Shown piece by piece: positions 42,036 to 53,366 of a DNA stretch of 64,000 nt. This stretch comes from Pseudomonas nitroreducens NBRC 12694. GTDB lineage: Bacteria > Pseudomonadota > Gammaproteobacteria > Pseudomonadales > Pseudomonadaceae. The stretch spans positions 1-64,000 of the forward strand of contig NZ_BDAI01000010.1 of NCBI RefSeq assembly GCF_002091755.1, written 5' to 3'. How positions within the stretch are numbered: position 1 is the stretch's first letter; every line of letters begins with the position of its first letter. The notes below the pieces were generated by a model. It made no database searches and was not told the origin of the DNA. It worked only from the letters and a program-made list of their open reading frames with translations. The position numbers and the translations under genes are program-made.

Positions 42036-43202
42036 ATGCTGCTGCGCATTCCGGCGATCCGCCTGCTGTTCGCCAGCCAGGCGCTGTACTGGTCCTGCTC
42101 GCTGATCGGCATCACCCTCACCTCGCTGGTGGGCGCGCAGCTTACGCCGCTCAACAGCCTGGCCACGCTGCCGCTGGCAATTCTGGTGCTGGGCAACCTG
42201 CTGGCGGTGCAGCCGTTGTCGCTGTTCATGCAACGCCACGGACGGCGGCGCGGCCTGCTGCTGGGCGCCGCCTGCGGCGTGTTCGGCGGGCTGCTTTGCG
42301 CGCTGGGCGTGTGGCTGGCGGACTTCCTGCTGTTCTGCCTCGGCGCATTGCCTATTGGCGCCTACCAGGCGTCGGCGATGTATTACCGCTTCGCCGCGCT
42401 GGAAGCGGTGGACGAAACCCACAAGGGGCGCGCCACCGCCTACGTGATCGGCGGCGGCGTGCTGGCGGCGTTGCTCGCACCGAGCCTGGCGCTGTGGTCG
42501 CGCAATGCCCTGCCCGCGCCCTTCGTGGGTTCGTACCTGGCCATCGCCACACTGGCGCTGGTCGCCCTCGCCGTGCTCAGCCGTCTGCCGGAAGGCGCAG
42601 CGCCCGCGCCATCCACCGGCGGCTGGAAGGTGATGCGCGAGTTGCTGTCGCGCCCGGCGGTCCGCGCGGCCATGGCCTGCACCGCCGCCGGCCACGGGCT
42701 GATGATCCTGATCATGAACGCCACGCCGCTGGCCATGAGCTTCTGCGGGCTGCCGCTGGAGCGCTCGGTGAGCGTGATCCAGTGGCACGTGCTGGGCATG
42801 TTCCTCCCCGCCTTCGTCGCCGGCCCGCTGGTGGACCGCCTCGGCGGCCACCGCGTGGCCTGGGCCGGCATGGCGCTGCTGGCGGTGAGTGCGGCGGTGG
42901 CGCTGAGTGGTCAGTCGGTGGCGCAGTTCCTCATCAGCTCACTGCTGCTGGGCATGGGCTGGAACCTGATGCTGGTGGCCGGCACCACCCTGCTCGCCTT
43001 CGGCCATTCGCCGCAGGAGCGCGGGCATGCGCAAGGGCTGATGGAACTGGGCAACGGCAGCCTGGCGGCGCTGATGTCGTTCAGCTCCGGCGCGCTGATC
43101 AGCAGCGTCGGCTGGAGCGCGGTGAACCTGCTGGTCTGGCCGGTGCTGCTGGTGGCGCTGGTGATGCTCTGGTCGGGGCGACGGCAAGTGGCGCAGGCCT
43201 GA
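42036..43202 (+). CDS. MFS transporter
   Basis: 388 residues, about twelve hydrophobic helices, starting LLRIPAIRLLFASQALYWSC. A loop 2-3-like basic motif (MQRHGRRRGLLLG) and a matching one in the second half (LVDRLGGHRVAWAG) support a major facilitator. Substrate cannot be inferred; the coupling to a GlxA-type regulator suggests an inducible exporter or importer. Begins 9 bp after the DUF1272 stop with GGA-type ribosome site. Confidence 0.82.
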   Translation: MLLRIPAIRLLFASQALYWSCSLIGITLTSLVGAQLTPLNSLATLPLAILVLGNLLAVQPLSLFMQRHGRRRGLLLGAACGVFGGLLCALGVWLADFLLFCLGALPIGAYQASAMYYRFAALEAVDETHKGRATAYVIGGGVLAALLAPSLALWSRNALPAPFVGSYLAIATLALVALAVLSRLPEGAAPAPSTGGWKVMRELLSRPAVRAAMACTAAGHGLMILIMNATPLAMSFCGLPLERSVSVIQWHVLGMFLPAFVAGPLVDRLGGHRVAWAGMALLAVSAAVALSGQSVAQFLISSLLLGMGWNLMLVAGTTLLAFGHSPQERGHAQGLMELGNGSLAALMSFSSGALISSVGWSAVNLLVWPVLLVALVMLWSGRRQVAQA

Positions 43203-43220
43203 GGGTTTGGCTGCCTACGC

Positions 43221-43297
43221 GGTTCGCGAGCAAGCTCGCTCCTGCAAGGAGCACCACTGCGTAGGGCGGATAACGCCTGAGGCGTTATTCGCCTTAC
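43221..43297. repeat. REP unit and a GTAGGGCGGATAACGCC palindrome
   Basis: GTTCGCGAGCAAGCTCGCTC at 43222-43241, then an imperfect palindrome (43261-43297) GTAGGGCGGATAACGCCT against GGCGTTATTCGCCTTAC, a separate dispersed hairpin. Confidence 0.65.
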
Positions 43298-43330
43298 GTT
43301 TCCGAGCAGGCCCAGACCCGGCTCCAAACG

Positions 43331-43357
43331 AAAAAGGCGACCCGAAGGTCGCCTTTT
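43331..43357 (-). terminator. Terminator of nfuA (bidirectional)
   Basis: AAAAAGGCGACC-N4-GGTCGCCTTTT, symmetric with A- and T-runs, 20 bp past the nfuA stop; it could also end the MFS operon transcript. Confidence 0.85.
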
Positions 43358-43377
43358 CGCTGCTCGATCGCCTGCCT

Positions 43378-43962
43378 TTAGTAGTAGGCGTTCTCGCGGT
43401 TGCTGTGGTCGGTGACGTCACGCACGCCCTTCAGCTCAGGGATGCGCTCGATCAGGGTCTTCTCGACACCGTCCTTCAGGGTCATCTCGACCGCACCGCA
43501 ACCCTGGCAACCGCCGCCGAAACGCAGCACGGCGATGTTGTCCTCGACCACGTCCACCAGGCTCACCTGGCCGCCGTGGCTGGCCAGGCCGGGATTGATC
43601 TCGGTCTGCAGGTAGTAGTTGATGCGCTCGGTGATCGGGCTGTCCTCGTTGACCATCGGCACCTTGGCGTTCGGCGCCTTGATGGTCAGCTGGCCGCCCA
43701 TGCGGTCGGTGGCGTAATCGACCACGGCGTCTTCCAGGAAGGGCTCGCTGATGGCGTCGATGTAGGCGGTGAAATCCTTCAGGCCGACCGGGGTGTCTTC
43801 CGCCTTCTGCTCGCCCGGCTTGCAGTAGGCGATGCAGGTTTCGGCGTACGTGGTGCCCGGCTGGGTGATGAAGATGCGAATGCCGATGCCGGGAGTGTCC
43901 TGCTTGGACAGCAGCTCGGCCAGGTAATCCTGTGCGGCTTCGGTAATGGTGATAGCGCTCAT
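43378..43962 (-). CDS. nfuA: Fe-S cluster carrier NfuA
   Basis: 4Fe-4S carrier for apoprotein maturation under stress. 194 residues: an N-terminal degenerate A-type domain (~1-95) and a C-terminal NifU domain with C152-x2-C155 (GGGCQGCGAVEMTL). ATG at 43962 follows GAGGAG. Monocistronic. An IscR type-1-like palindrome lies 58 bp upstream, in line with IscR control of nfuA reported in P. aeruginosa. Confidence 0.95.
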   Translation of the reverse strand: MSAITITEAAQDYLAELLSKQDTPGIGIRIFITQPGTTYAETCIAYCKPGEQKAEDTPVGLKDFTAYIDAISEPFLEDAVVDYATDRMGGQLTIKAPNAKVPMVNEDSPITERINYYLQTEINPGLASHGGQVSLVDVVEDNIAVLRFGGGCQGCGAVEMTLKDGVEKTLIERIPELKGVRDVTDHSNRENAYY

Positions 43963-44019
43963 GGCAACTCCTCGCAAACGTGGCGCCAGTTTACGCCAAA
44001 CGGGGGGATCGGATAAAGC

Positions 44020-44036
44020 CCTACTGATTTAGTAGG
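44020..44036. promoter_or_regulatory. IscR-like operator upstream of nfuA
   Basis: CCTACTGATTTAGTAGG, a perfect CCTACT-N5-AGTAGG inverted repeat, close to the IscR type-1 core (CCGACT-N5-AGTCGG) with one symmetric change per half. Confidence 0.6.
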
Positions 44037-44066
44037 AATAATTCGCAGGTAGGCCAAGCACTTTCC

Positions 44067-44149
44067 TGTAGGAGCGAGCTTGCTCGCGAATGGCCCCGCA
44101 GCGGGGCCGGTTCGCGAGCAAGGACCGGGCGTTCCCCTCGGTCCTACAG
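44067..44149. repeat. REP palindrome pair
   Basis: TGTAGGAGCGAGCTTGCTCG and GTTCGCGAGCAAGGACCGGG...CCTACA, between nfuA and cti. Confidence 0.8.
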
Positions 44150-44169
44150 GTTCAGGTCCGCGACCTCGT

Positions 44170-46458
44170 TTACAGGTTCTCGTAGCGATTCATGTCCAGC
44201 ACGCCTGCCTCCACCGGCTCGGTTTCGCGCAGGTAGGCATCCAGGTCGTGGAAGAAGAACCAGAACTGCGGGTTGCTGCGACGCACTCCCCAGCGGTCGG
44301 CGATCTTCTCGAAGTCCGCCGCACTCTTTACCTGCTCCAGGGCGCCGACGAAGTCCCGCACATCGGCCGCCTTCAGGTTGAACATGAAGTTCGGGTAGCT
44401 CGACAGCACGCCCGGGTAGATGGTCAGCGTATCCAGCCCCGGCTGGTAGCGCAGCGACTCGCCCGTCATGAAGGCCACGTTGCTGTGCGCGCGGTTGCGC
44501 AGCACGGTGTAGATCTCGCGCTGGCCGTCCGGCAGTTCCACACGCAGCATGGTCGCCTCGGGGAACTGGTCGATGACCGGCAGGCCGGCAGCCGGGCGGC
44601 TGACCAGCCGACTGAAGGCCTGTTCGGCGTCCTGCAGCGGCGCGGCCACGGAATTGCGGTAGCAGGCGCCGTTTTCGCACAGGTTGATCGGGTCGGGCCG
44701 CGCATTGAGCGCCACATAGTGCTTCAGCAATTGCTTGGCGAAGGCCAGCTTGGCGCCCTTCTCCGGCAGGAACAGCCCGGTGGGCGCGTCGCTGTCGGAG
44801 TTGTAGTAGTCAGCCCACATCTTCAGCTTGCCGCTGCTCTGGTACCAGTCGTCGAGCAGCTTCTTGCGCGCCCCCACCGGCATCAGGCGCAGGAAGTTCT
44901 GCTCGGCGCCGTTGCGGATCAGGTCGAAGTACAGGCGCGTCTGCGCCTGGTGGGCGACGTTGCCGAACACGTCGAAGTTCACTACCAGCCCGTAGTAGGT
45001 ACGCTCCAGCAGCGGGTAGTCCATCCACCAGAGGGTCTGCGGCACGCCGCCGATCAGGCCCTTGCGCACCGAGGCACTGTCGTACTGGCGGAAGATGCTC
45101 AGCACGGCGTTGTCGTTGCCGGCCCAGATGTCCGCCCAGGTCGGCGCGGGCGCCTCGTCATAGACGTCCTGGCGCAGCTCTTCGTATTGATTGCGCTTGT
45201 CGCGGTAGGAACGCCATTGCGACAGCATCGCGCCGACGTCGTCGATCTGCCCCGGCAGCGCCAGCAGCGGCGAGGCCTGGCGCTGGAACTTCGGATCGGT
45301 GACATAGAGATCGTGGTCCGGGTCCTGGAACACCGCCCAGAAGTTGTCGCGGATCACGTCGGTGGCGATCTGCCCACGGCACACCGGCCCGCGGATGAAG
45401 GTACGGACGAAGTACTCGGCGTTATCCAGCATGAACTGGTAGCGCGCCCGCGCCGGAATCGCCTCGAAGGTCAAGAAGGGGTTGGCGCGGTGCTGCAGGC
45501 CATAGCCGGGAACCTTGTCGGTATCCCAGGCTGTGCCGTAGAACAGCTCCTGGTTGCGCTGGAGGCGAGCCGCGTTGAGCGGATAGGTGATGTGCGTCTT
45601 GTGCACGATCACACCCTGGATCGGCCACAGGCGGTAATAGAAGGTATTGCCCGGATCGTCGTTCGGCCGCCGCGTGGCGATGGGGTCGATGGGCTGGCCG
45701 CTGGGCGTGCGCGAACGCACCAGCTGGAAGAAGTGCCCCGGCTCGCCGCGCTCGGTGAAGTACAGGTGGGCGAGGAACAGGTGCTCGTAGATCCAGCGCG
45801 ACACCAGGCTCTGACGGGCGCCGGGCTGGTTGAGGAAGCTTTCCCACTCGCCGATCTGCTGCGCTTCGCCGCTGCCCGGCTGCCAGGCCTGTTCGTCCAC
45901 CGGCGCGCCCTGGGCCAGCCAGGTCTTGATGGTTTTCAGCTGCTTGTCGGTCAGGCCGGTGACGGCGAAGGGCATGCCGCTGCGCGGGTTCTTCGCCACG
46001 AAGTCGTCGATGGTCGCGGGCGTCGGGCACTGGTTGGTGCGGTTGATCGACAGGTCGAGGCCATCGGGGATCTTCGCGTTGGGCACCAGCGGGTGGTCAT
46101 GCCCCAGGTCGATCATCCGTGCCATCAGCGCCGCCTGGCTGCCGCGGCCATCGAGCACCGACCAGAAGTCCTTGCGTCGCCAGGCATCCGCACCGTGGGC
46201 GTCGAGGAACAGCCGGGTGGTGTCCTGCGCCTTGGTACGCGCGCCGTCATACACCGGCAGCTTGTTCGCGCCGCGTTGCGCGCCTTCGGCGGCCGTCAGG
46301 TTGAGCTGGCACGGCGAGTCGTAGCAGGCATGGCAGGCCACGCATTTCTCGGTGAAGATCGGCTGGATATCGCGGGTGTAGGACAATCCTCCCGCCTGGG
46401 CCAGCGCCGAAAACGCCAGGCCAGCGATAAGCAACGTGAAGCGGGCTCGCAGGGACAT
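44170..46458 (-). CDS. cti: Periplasmic fatty acid cis/trans isomerase
   Basis: Converts cis to trans unsaturated membrane fatty acids as a solvent/heat response. 762 residues with a signal peptide (LLIAGLAFSALAQAGG) and a c-type haem motif CVACH near residues 38-42 (EKCVACHACYDSPCQLN). The remainder matches Cti length and blocks (VPNAKIPDGLDLSINRTNQC; LNARPDPINLCENGACYRNS). ATG at 46458 has GGAG seven bases upstream; a TTG four codons earlier overlaps that ribosome site. Divergent from metH, the arrangement known in P. putida. Confidence 0.94.
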   Translation of the reverse strand: MSLRARFTLLIAGLAFSALAQAGGLSYTRDIQPIFTEKCVACHACYDSPCQLNLTAAEGAQRGANKLPVYDGARTKAQDTTRLFLDAHGADAWRRKDFWSVLDGRGSQAALMARMIDLGHDHPLVPNAKIPDGLDLSINRTNQCPTPATIDDFVAKNPRSGMPFAVTGLTDKQLKTIKTWLAQGAPVDEQAWQPGSGEAQQIGEWESFLNQPGARQSLVSRWIYEHLFLAHLYFTERGEPGHFFQLVRSRTPSGQPIDPIATRRPNDDPGNTFYYRLWPIQGVIVHKTHITYPLNAARLQRNQELFYGTAWDTDKVPGYGLQHRANPFLTFEAIPARARYQFMLDNAEYFVRTFIRGPVCRGQIATDVIRDNFWAVFQDPDHDLYVTDPKFQRQASPLLALPGQIDDVGAMLSQWRSYRDKRNQYEELRQDVYDEAPAPTWADIWAGNDNAVLSIFRQYDSASVRKGLIGGVPQTLWWMDYPLLERTYYGLVVNFDVFGNVAHQAQTRLYFDLIRNGAEQNFLRLMPVGARKKLLDDWYQSSGKLKMWADYYNSDSDAPTGLFLPEKGAKLAFAKQLLKHYVALNARPDPINLCENGACYRNSVAAPLQDAEQAFSRLVSRPAAGLPVIDQFPEATMLRVELPDGQREIYTVLRNRAHSNVAFMTGESLRYQPGLDTLTIYPGVLSSYPNFMFNLKAADVRDFVGALEQVKSAADFEKIADRWGVRRSNPQFWFFFHDLDAYLRETEPVEAGVLDMNRYENL

Positions 46459-46533
46459 GAAGGGCTCCAAACATCAGGATGATGCGGATTCTAGCGGGAG
46501 TGCCGGCCCAATGCGCTCCAACGAAAGGCTGAA

Positions 46534-46550
46534 CATGAGAAATCCTCATG
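46534..46550. promoter_or_regulatory. MetR-like LysR box between cti and metH
   Basis: CATGAG-N5-CTCATG, containing TGAG-N5-CTCA and the T-N11-A spacing of LysR sites; resembles TGAA-N5-TTCA of MetR. It lies 83-99 bp upstream of metH. Confidence 0.45.
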
Positions 46551-46632
46551 CAAAATCCGCCGACGTCAAATTTCCTGCAGCTTTGCTATCATCAGCGACC
46601 TTTCGCCACGCCCTTTTCCCCCAGGTATTCCA

Positions 46633-50325
<3,693 letters not shown>

Positions 50326-50514
50326 TCTGACGCCCCACGCCGCAGCCGGGCCCGCCCGGCGCGGCGGTTTCGTCAGGCAGGTCCGCGGCCTGGGGAAAAG
50401 CGTCGCTGCATATCCTGCGCAGATGCGGGATAATCCCGGCATCCTGGGCACCCCCAGGGCACAACGGATCGAAGCCGGCCACCCGCCAGGCTTCCGCTGA
50501 AGAGAGAGTCACAG

Positions 50515-50868
50515 ATGAAATACCTCACCCCCGAACAAATGGCCAAGCCTCGCAAACGCCGCCTGCTGAAGAAGCTGCGCCTGGGCGAGTTCCAGGAGTT
50601 CGGCTTCAGCCTCGAAGTGAACTACACCGGCGACCTGGATGACGTGCTCGACCAGTGGATCGCCTTCGTCGAATCCGAAGGCTGGGTCTTCGTCGGCGGC
50701 GCCACCGAAGACGGCGAGTTCACCGGCTACCTGTGCCTGAACGACGTCGGTAGCCTGACCGAGGCCGACCGCGAGACCACTCGCCTGTGGCTGGAAAAGC
50801 AGTCCTGGGTGAAATCCTTCGAACTGGGCGAGCTGAGCGACTGCTGGCACGGCCTGTTCGAGGAGTAA
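50515..50868 (+). CDS. YggL-family (DUF469) ribosome-associated protein
   Basis: 117 residues. The central part (KPRKRRLLKKLRLGEFQEFG, then the acidic FVGGATEDGEFTGYLC segment and WLEKQSWVKSFELGELSDCW) matches the YggL family, whose E. coli member binds the 50S subunit. Start ATG at 50515 with GAGAG upstream. Monocistronic, 189 bp after metH, closed by a GC-rich hairpin. Confidence 0.88.
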   Translation: MKYLTPEQMAKPRKRRLLKKLRLGEFQEFGFSLEVNYTGDLDDVLDQWIAFVESEGWVFVGGATEDGEFTGYLCLNDVGSLTEADRETTRLWLEKQSWVKSFELGELSDCWHGLFEE

Positions 50869-50885
50869 GCACTCCTTGTGCAAAG

Positions 50886-50913
50886 CGTGGGCGGGCCTCC
50901 CCGCCCGCCCACG
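50886..50913. terminator. GC-rich hairpin between convergent genes
   Basis: CGTGGGCGGGC-N6-GCCCGCCCACG, perfect 11-bp stem between the yggL-like gene and the convergent roadblock operon. No T-run, so termination in either direction is inferred. Confidence 0.6.
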
Positions 50914-50927
50914 TCCATCAGCTCACC

Positions 50928-51287
50928 TCAGATCGCCATCTGCCCCTCCACCTCCTGCAACTTGCGCCGCGCCAGCGCCAGGTTGGCTTTCACCTTGTCC
51001 AGCACGTAGTACATGAACACCCCTTCGTGCTTCGCCATCGGGCGGATGATGTGGTACTGCCGGCCGAGGGTGATGAGGATGTCCTCGATCACGTCGTTGA
51101 GCGCCAGAGACTTCATGGTCTTGAGTTTGGCGCGAACCACTTCGGTGTTGCCCGCCGCCGCCAGTTCCAGGTCCACGCCGCCTCCTGCCTGCCCGAGCAG
51201 CATGCCGCTCTTGGCATCCACCACGGCCGACGCCAGGGCACCATCCAGGTTCAGCAGTTCGTCCAGCGATTGTTGCAGTGCTGCCAT
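50928..51287 (-). CDS. Roadblock/LC7-like protein (second)
   Basis: 119 residues with a compact alpha/beta roadblock-like pattern: LNLDGALASAVVDAKSGMLL for the first helix-strand and HEGVFMYYVLDKVKANLALA for the final strand-helix. No export signal. ATG at 51287 has AGGAG upstream. Last gene of the riboswitch-led GTPase operon, 71 bp after the other roadblock gene. By analogy with MglB/MglA it may bind or regulate the GTPase; this is inference from fold and neighbourhood. Confidence 0.8.
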   Translation of the reverse strand: MAALQQSLDELLNLDGALASAVVDAKSGMLLGQAGGGVDLELAAAGNTEVVRAKLKTMKSLALNDVIEDILITLGRQYHIIRPMAKHEGVFMYYVLDKVKANLALARRKLQEVEGQMAI

Positions 51288-51358
51288 AGCGATTACTCCT
51301 TGAGTGCGCGTCCTGTTATAGGGGCCCCGCGACCGCGCGCGCCGCGAAGCCTTTTGTC

Positions 51359-51769
51359 TCAGCCGGCCAGCGACAGATCCGCCAGCCGGGTTGCCGTTCG
51401 CTTGGCCTGATAGAGCACCTGGCCAAGCATCTCCTCGCGATCGGCGACCAGGTTGAGGATCATCGGATGGCTCGGATGCGGTATGTCGACGATGACGATG
51501 TAGCCCTCGCTGGCCTCGACTATCACGTTCTGGTGCGGGCCGACCTCGCTCTCCTGGCCGACCATGGCGCCGAGGGCCGAAATCGAGCAGGCCATGGCGG
51601 CCAGCTTGGAAACCTCCAGCCCCTTGCCGGCACGGGAGGCCACCTCGAAGCCGTCGGTGGTGGCGATCACCGCCGCGCTCAGCCGCCCCAGGCTGGCGCC
51701 GAGCTCATCCAACGCCTGCTCGGCGTCGTTCCGCAGTCTTTCCGGCAAGCTCGTCAAGGCGTGTTCCAT
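51359..51769 (-). CDS. Roadblock/LC7 domain protein (first)
   Basis: 136 residues, a clear roadblock/LC7 domain: GASLGRLSAAVIATTDGFEV, then ISALGAMVGQESEVGPHQNV and EGYIVIVDIPHPSHPMILNL. This is the MglB-type fold that serves as GTPase-activating or exchange partner of bacterial Ras-like GTPases. ATG at 51769 with TGGAG; the longer upstream frame overlaps the GTPase 3' region and is rejected. It begins 32 bp after the GTPase stop. Confidence 0.88.
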   Translation of the reverse strand: MEHALTSLPERLRNDAEQALDELGASLGRLSAAVIATTDGFEVASRAGKGLEVSKLAAMACSISALGAMVGQESEVGPHQNVIVEASEGYIVIVDIPHPSHPMILNLVADREEMLGQVLYQAKRTATRLADLSLAG

Positions 51770-51801
51770 GGTCGACTCCAGTCGGTTGCAAACGTCAGGC
51801 T

Positions 51802-52332
51802 TCAGGCCGCCGTGCATTCCAGTTGCAGCAGGAGCAGGTCGAGCAGCATGCGCACCTGCTCTGCCTCACGTACGTCCACCTCGATGACTGGGAAGCTGTG
51901 GCCGGCCCTAGCCAGCGCGGCAGCGTAGTCATCCAGGCCGGGCGCGGGATGCCCTGGCAGACGCCCGACGCCGATGACACAGGGCGCACCGGCGATGCAG
52001 TCGGCAAAGCCGTGGAGGTAAACCTGCAGGTCGCCCAGCGGATCGGGCCGCGAGTTGTCGATCAGGATCACCAGCCCCAGCGCTCCGCGCGCGAGGATGC
52101 TCCACATGAAGGCAAAGCGCGCCTGACCGGGCGTGCCATACAGGCGCAGGCGCTCATCGGGTCCGATCACCACCTCGCCATAGTCCAGGCCGACTGTGGT
52201 GCGCGCCTTGTCCAGGCTGGGATCGTTGTTCTGCACGTCGGTGCTGACCGGCTCGATGTCGCTGATCGCGGCGATGGCGGTGGTCTTGCCCGCGCCCATG
52301 GTGCCGGTGAAGAGGATCTTGTATTCCCTCAT
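51802..52332 (-). CDS. MglA/Ras-like small GTP-binding protein
   Basis: 176 residues. G1/Walker A GTMGAGKT at 10-17; switch-I candidate TTVGLDYGE (45-53); G3 region is LYGTPGQ (64-70) with Gly in place of the usual Asp, recalling the divergent TVPGQ of MglA. The G4 position reads GVGRLPGH (121-128), with no NKxD or THxD, so guanine specificity is uncertain. Start overlaps the upstream gene's stop by four bases. With two roadblock genes downstream it forms a Ras/roadblock module. Confidence 0.88.
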   Translation of the reverse strand: MREYKILFTGTMGAGKTTAIAAISDIEPVSTDVQNNDPSLDKARTTVGLDYGEVVIGPDERLRLYGTPGQARFAFMWSILARGALGLVILIDNSRPDPLGDLQVYLHGFADCIAGAPCVIGVGRLPGHPAPGLDDYAAALARAGHSFPVIEVDVREAEQVRMLLDLLLLQLECTAA

Positions 52333-52928
52333 CGGCCGGCCTCCGAAGCACCGCCAAGGCCGAGGCTGCGACGGATGCGCGCCAGCAGGCCGACGGGAGC
52401 GGCAGCCTGTTGTTCGGCCGGCGCAGGCAGGGCCTCGCCGGGCTGGAACATTTCATGGGAGGCCATCAGGCGGACGAAGCTCTCCGCCACGTGGCGCGGC
52501 ACGCCGGAGCGCTCGCAAAGCTCGTCCAGGCTCATGGTCCTTGCACAAAGCAGCGTGGCCAGCCGGACGTAGCGGTGATCACCGTTGAGCAGTGACGCGG
52601 CCGGCCAGTGCTTCAGGCGCAGGGCTTCACCCGCGGACTGCGCCGGCCTCTGGCCGATGGCGCGAGCGGCACGTTCCAGGCAATCGAATACCTCGCTGGC
52701 ACGCAGCGGCCAGTGCACCCAGAGCGGCTCACCCTCGGCCGTGCGCAACCGCACCCGCGGCGCGCCCTCCTCCCCCTCCACCAGCAGGTCGGCGGGACCC
52801 TCGACATACGCCCAGCTCGCCAAGGTGCGACCACTGAGCAGGCCGACGATGGACTTGAACACCACCTGATCACGCAACGCCATCCGGGCGAACCCGTAGG
52901 TGTACTGAAGCTGGTACGGCTGATTCAT
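52329..52928 (-). CDS. Hypothetical protein heading the GTPase-roadblock operon
   Basis: 199 residues, not recognised. The N-terminal ~110 residues are alpha/beta (ARMALRDQVVFKSIVGLLSG; PLWVHWPLRASEVFDCLERA). Residues ~125-165 look like a winged-helix or HTH unit (LDELCERSGVPRHVAESFVR), followed by a Pro/Ala linker and a basic C-terminal helix. No membrane segment. ATG at 52928 with GGGAG. First gene after a c-di-GMP-I riboswitch; overlaps the GTPase gene (ATGA), so it is likely an integral part of the system, possibly an effector or GTPase partner. Confidence 0.8.
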   Translation of the reverse strand: MNQPYQLQYTYGFARMALRDQVVFKSIVGLLSGRTLASWAYVEGPADLLVEGEEGAPRVRLRTAEGEPLWVHWPLRASEVFDCLERAARAIGQRPAQSAGEALRLKHWPAASLLNGDHRYVRLATLLCARTMSLDELCERSGVPRHVAESFVRLMASHEMFQPGEALPAPAEQQAAAPVGLLARIRRSLGLGGASEAGR

Positions 52929-52957
52929 CGGCGCGCTCCCTTTGGCCAACAAACACC

Positions 52958-52977
52958 ATCAACCTGCTCGGGTTGAT
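52958..52977 (-). promoter_or_regulatory. Candidate expression-platform hairpin
   Basis: ATCAACC-N6-GGTTGAT, perfect 7-bp stem in the leader, 29 nt before the first start codon and ~65 nt after the aptamer; followed by GGTGTTTGTTGG. May take part in the riboswitch decision. Confidence 0.4.
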
Positions 52978-53040
52978 CAGGCGGCTCACCGGGACGTAGG
53001 AGGATGCCGAGCACAAGCTCGCAGAGGGCGCGGACGAACG

Positions 53041-53135
53041 TCCGGCCGGCTTGGCAACCCCGCGGTCATGGCCCTTGCGGGCGTTAGATCGGTGGCTTTG
53101 CGTCCCTGGCTTTCGCACAGGTTTGCCCTGGTCAA
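53041..53135 (-). ncRNA. Cyclic di-GMP-I (GEMM-I) riboswitch aptamer
   Basis: Read on the minus strand the sequence has every landmark of the class, in order and spacing: AGGGCAAACC (53120-53129), a P2 hairpin capped by GAAA, GGGACGCAAAGCC (53094-53106 region), CTAA and ATGAC flanking the P3 receptor with a GCAA-capped stem, and GCGGGGTTGCC (53053-53063). The end of the aptamer lies ~113 nt before the start codon of the GTPase-roadblock operon. Whether c-di-GMP turns expression on or off cannot be told from sequence. Confidence 0.92.
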
Positions 53136-53144
53136 TTGAAATTC

Positions 53145-53172
53145 AGCGTAGTACGCCGCTTTCGTTCGCCAA
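53145..53172 (-). promoter_or_regulatory. Candidate promoter of the riboswitch operon
   Basis: Minus-strand TTGGCG (53167-53172), 16-bp spacer, TACGCT (53145-53150); predicts initiation near 53138, only a few bases before the aptamer. Confidence 0.4.
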
Positions 53173-53366
53173 GCCGAAAAAACGTGACAGACCTCACACA
53201 AACATCGGAAATATCACCGGAACAACTTCGCAATGTTCGTAGGCATATTCCGCCCCAAAAGGGAACAGGAAGCCTGCCCTTCGGCTAGGATTTCCCACAG
53301 CGGCGCCTCACCGGCACGGCCCGCCGGATGTCCACAACAAGCCGGAATTCACTGCCCCGAGACGCC

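Larger units (their letters stand above)
52929..53366. other. Divergent region between riboswitch operon and MATE gene, 438 bp
   Basis: Holds the leader hairpin, the c-di-GMP-I aptamer (53041-53135), a promoter candidate for the minus-strand operon (53145-53172), and about 190 bp that should carry the MATE promoter. No coding sequence supported. Confidence 0.7.

Noticed and set aside
40350..42851. An 833-codon minus-strand frame across DUF4256, the GlxA-type regulator and DUF1272
   Set aside because: Antisense shadow: crosses three convincing plus-strand genes, with low-complexity Gln/Arg/Ala composition.
46459..46632. Cobalamin riboswitch upstream of metH
   Set aside because: The gap is only 174 bp and no B12-box sequence is visible.
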